Shown here piece by piece: positions 8,321 to 10,481 of a stretch of 10,481 bases of DNA. Made by a program: the position numbers and the translations under genes. Within the stretch, counting starts at the first letter, position 1. Each line of letters begins with the position of its first letter. Source of the DNA: Usnea hakonensis (lineage: Eukaryota > Ascomycota > Lecanoromycetes > Lecanorales > Parmeliaceae); NCBI GenBank assembly GCA_013423325.1, contig BLJB01000763.1:1-10481 (forward strand), in the 5' to 3' direction. The notes below the pieces were generated by a model that saw only the letters and a program-made list of their open reading frames with translations, searched no databases and was not told the origin of the DNA.

Positions 8321-9720
8321 TAATACTTTATTTTATTTAGAGTAAAAGATAGCTACCTTTATCTTTTTTTTTATTAATTCTATAATTATCTCGACTAGAT
8401 CTAAATAGACTATATTTTTAATATTAATAAGATCTACTTATAGGGGGGGAGAGAAAAATATTCTTTAAAATACTTTTATTTTATTTTTAAATAATTTTAC
8501 TAAATTAACTTTTTTATCTTTAAATATTAGGAATTTAAATAATAATTTTAAATTTATATTATTTTATCTAATTTATTTAGCTAGTCTCTAAATTTCCTTC
8601 TATAACTTTTTTATTTTATAGACCCTTTATTTAAAATTAAATATTTTAGCTTTATTAATTACTTTATTTTAGTATTTTATAGTTATATACTATTTTTTCT
8701 CCCTTTAGTTTCTATAACTATTTTAATATTTAGCTATAAAATATTTTACCTTTAACGTAGTCTTATTATAGTTATAATTCTAGAATAATTAAATTTTATT
8801 TAATAGTTTAATTTATAAAATAGTCTCTTCTACTACTCTTTTTAAATTTATTATAATATTCTTTAAATATTTATTTATCTCTTTTTTAATTTTTAGTTAA
8901 TTAGAAAATAAAGAGTAAATTAACTCTTAAATTATAATCTTTATAATTTTTAGCTTTATTATTTTCTATATCTTTTTTTTAATAATAGAGGTTTCTTCTA
9001 TTAATAGATTAAGCTCTATATATATTAGAAAATAGTTAGAACCTATCTATAGATCTAAATATACTCTATATAATTTTATTATTTTAGTTAGTTCTAATAT
9101 TATAAAGATAAGATTTATAATATTTTTATTATCTTTTATTCTCTAAATTATAAAGTTTTTAAAAAATATAAATTTTATATTTATTTTAATAATTATTTTT
9201 AATAATTTATTTACTTTTTTATAATAGCTAAATCTTCTATAATTATTCTAATTTAAATAGTAGAGATTAAAGTTTTTTATTATTATTTATTCGCTCTATC
9301 TCTAGACCTTCTTTTTTAATATTAGAAGGCTTAATAAATTATTAGTAATAATTAGAGATAGACTAAAATTATATATATTAAAAATTTAGGATATCTTTTT
9401 TTTTATAATTCTATCTTTTCCTTTAAGCTTTATAATAATAATATAGATATTTTTAAATAGAGATATTTTTTTCTATATATTAATATTAATCTTTTTATTA
9501 ATATAAAGATATATTTTTATATTTACTTTATTTTTATATAATAGAAAGAATTTACTAGTTTTAAAATTATATAATAATTTTATATATATATTCTATTAAG
9601 ATTTCTAGATTACTAGAATATTAATCTACTTTATTTCTAAATTATTAAATAATATTATTATTATTTCTAGTTTACCTTTTATATTATATTATAGTATTAT
9701 TAAAATCTAACTTTCTATTA
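8321..9720 (-). pseudogene. LINE ORF2 remnant: endonuclease, linker and start of reverse transcriptase (5' part of split gene)
   Basis: Read leftward from about 9705, ILQYNIKGKLE-like sequence leads to INILVI*KS* (9596-9616), matching the (D)ILAIQEPW motif of AP-type LINE endonucleases. IFNIYN follows, then KNFNLYYLN* at 9248-9277 for GDFNLHHxxW, INLIFI for TIDLTF, and GSNYFLI at 9023-9043 for the catalytic GSDHxPI. A linker of basic residues follows, then FFSPPL*VDLINI (8420-8458) for FFPPPxxADLxDI. The frame runs unbroken to 8321, where KVLE begins the KAPGxDGIPN motif; the rest of that motif is at 1644-1659. Endonuclease order and spacing fit a Tad1-clade ORF2, whose product nicks target DNA and copies the LINE RNA in place. 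Confidence 0.94.
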
Positions 9721-9739
9721 TAAAAAAATTAATATTTAG

Positions 9740-10375
9740 AGATTCTACTTTTAAATATTTTATATCTAGATTTTCTAGATCTTAAATAATTAGATTATTT
9801 CTATTAATCTATAAATTCTTATTCTAAATAAAATCTTTAATAATATTTAATTAATCTTTTTTATTATAAATCTTTTTAATCTTTCTACTTTAGAAGCTTT
9901 TTTAAATATTCTAGAGTCTTCCTTTTTATAACTATTTTTTATATTAATTATATTTTATATTCTCTTTTTTCTAGATAGAATTACTATAAATCTATTAATA
10001 GCTATTAATATTTTTATAGCCTTTATCCTTTCTAGATTAAAAGTTATTATTAATTTTAATATTAGTTTTTTTATTATCTTTTTAATTTTTTATCTCTTTT
10101 TTAAATATATTCTTTAATATATTATATAGCCTTTATCTTTATATATTATATATATTTTATAGACTTTTAGAGCTATCTTATTATACTCTCTAATATTATA
10201 TTTCTAGTTATACTTAATATATCTAATTTTATTTTTATAATAGATAGCTATATAATTCTACTTTTAATAATTAAAGTATTATACTACTTTATATATATAA
10301 TATAATACTTTTTTGATTTTTAAAACTAGTCTTATATTTTCTATTTAATAATATTAATATTTTAATATGACTTAT
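9740..10375 (-). pseudogene. LINE ORF1 (Gag-like) C-terminal remnant with three zinc knuckles
   Basis: From 10,278 leftward, YFNY*K*NYIAIYY reads as a CFNCQKxGHIAxHC knuckle once TAT/TAC are taken as former Cys or His. It is followed by YIKYN*KYNIREY (CxKCxxxHxxxxC) and IYIIYKDKGYIIY*RIY (CxxCxxxxHxxxxxxC), ending at 10,105. Three tandem knuckles near the end of ORF1 are typical of Tad1-type LINEs, whose ORF1 protein binds the element RNA. Upstream, IENIRLVLKIKK continues to about 10,370, resembling the IExGLVL segment before the first knuckle. The N-terminal part is missing, so the LINE is probably 5'-truncated. Between 10,104 and about 9740 I recognise nothing; the ORF1 end is approximate. 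Confidence 0.85.
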
Positions 10376-10386
10376 TATTTTAAAAG

Positions 10387-10481
10387 ATGAAGTACAACAA
10401 CCAACATGAAGAGACGCTATTCACGATAGGTGGGGAACCAGGGAAGGAAGAGACACTGCTAGATATAGACGCAGAGGGAGA
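10387..10481 (+). CDS. Possible start of an unknown open reading frame (partial)
   Basis: ATG at 10,387 opens 31 codons to the window edge without a stop (MKYNNQHEETLFTIGGEPGK and on, acidic). It is preceded in frame by TAA at 10,381. Base composition is normal, with CpA and TpG present, so this lies outside the RIPped block. The opposite strand is also free of stops here, so the open frame alone is weak evidence of coding. I do not recognise the sequence. Confidence 0.2.
   Translation, partial: MKYNNQHEETLFTIGGEPGKEETLLDIDAEG

Larger units (their letters stand above)
500..10380. other. RIP-mutated, extremely A+T-rich block
   Basis: Between about 720 and 10,310 I can find only about two CpA/TpG dinucleotides (TpG at 1684-1685, CpA at 5052-5053), while ApC, GpT, CpT, ApG and a scattering of CpG are present. 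TpA is hugely over-represented. This directional loss, equal on both strands, is the signature of repeat-induced point mutation in ascomycete fungi, which converts C to T mainly at CpA. Consequences are visible throughout: stops where Gln or Trp are expected, Tyr for Cys and His, Asn for Asp, Lys for Glu, and no ATG codons. The block contains two nested transposons and no host gene that I can recognise. The left edge fades over 500-720; the right edge is sharp at about 10,370-10,385. Confidence 0.95.
500..10380 (-). mobile_element. Tad1-type LINE (non-LTR retrotransposon), RIPped and split by a Gypsy insertion
   Basis: Two blocks, 8321-10,380 and about 500-1659, read on the - strand as one LINE in the order ORF1 zinc knuckles, endonuclease, linker, reverse transcriptase. 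Everything from 1665 to 8315 plus one 5-bp duplication is a later LTR-element insertion. Rejoining the flanks restores one continuous reading frame across the junction (LEIDRILNRFL, matching the family motif PGxDGIPNRFL once RIP changes are allowed for). The element looks 5'-truncated: ORF1 is missing everything before a short piece upstream of its knuckles. Its 3' part (RNase H and C-terminus) is not in the window; the + strand LINE tail abuts it near 500. About 3.2 kb of this LINE is present. Confidence 0.92.

Noticed and set aside
8442..8450. A second polypurine tract (G7) suggesting another LTR element
   Set aside because: It encodes the Pro-Pro of FFSPP in the LINE ORF2 on the - strand, and no LTR follows it.
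9180..9275. A CCHC zinc knuckle on the - strand (YRRFSYYKK pattern)
   Set aside because: In the correct frame the upstream codons read KNFNLYYLN*, the endonuclease motif GDFNLHHxxW, and GSDH follows at the right distance. The true knuckles are at 10,105-10,278.
500..10380. Mitochondrial DNA, a centromere or an A+T-rich satellite
   Set aside because: The specific absence of CpA/TpG, LTR structure with target duplication and ordered retrotransposon domains explain the composition. No satellite periodicity is visible.
500..10380. Scattered open frames without ATG in the A+T-rich block as small genes
   Set aside because: RIP removes ATG and makes stops at random Gln and Trp codons, so the short open stretches are remnants or shadows of the gag, pol and LINE frames.
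1..10481. CRISPR array, tRNA or rRNA genes, bacterial operons
   Set aside because: No regularly spaced repeats, no cloverleaf or ribosomal RNA signatures and no bacterial gene organisation were seen.

Overview
The window is a transposon graveyard from a fungal genome, most likely a filamentous ascomycete (Pezizomycotina). From about 500 to 10,380 the DNA is extremely A+T-rich. The dinucleotides CpA and TpG are almost absent on both strands, while CpT, CpC, ApG and some CpG survive. That is the footprint of repeat-induced point mutation (RIP): CAA/CAG and TGG codons became stops, ATG starts vanished, Cys and His codons became Tyr, and Asp/Glu/Gly codons often became Asn/Lys/Arg or Ser. No intact gene remains in this block. 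The coding remnants can still be read by following conserved protein motifs through the stops.

Layout. (1) 1-258: normal-composition C-terminal end of a Tad1-type LINE ORF2 on the + strand, with one in-frame TAG, then a 3' untranslated stretch and a (CCAAT)3 tract at 485-499. (2) About 500-1659 and 8321-10,380: one heavily RIPped Tad1-type LINE on the - strand, with ORF1 zinc knuckles at 10,105-10,278, the AP-like endonuclease at about 9020-9705 and the reverse transcriptase split between the two blocks. (3) 1665-8315: a complete-length, RIPped Ty3/Gypsy LTR retrotransposon on the + strand. It has 184-bp LTRs, a 5-bp target duplication ATTTC, a gag zinc knuckle, RT, RNase H, integrase (D-62-D-35-E spacing) and a probable C-terminal chromodomain, and ends with a polypurine tract against the 3' LTR. 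(4) From about 10,385 to the end: normal-composition DNA with a short open frame of unknown meaning.

Inferred history: the - strand LINE inserted first. The Gypsy element then jumped into its RT domain, exactly inside the conserved KAPGxDGIPN motif. Both were then RIPped almost to saturation. The + strand LINE tail at the left edge is practically RIP-free, so it probably arrived later, inserting into the already RIPped - strand LINE.

I found no previously undescribed system. What stands out is the clean nested architecture, the near-total loss of CpA/TpG with CpG retained, and the abrupt RIP boundaries. All motif readings were made by eye; positions of degenerate gene ends are approximate.
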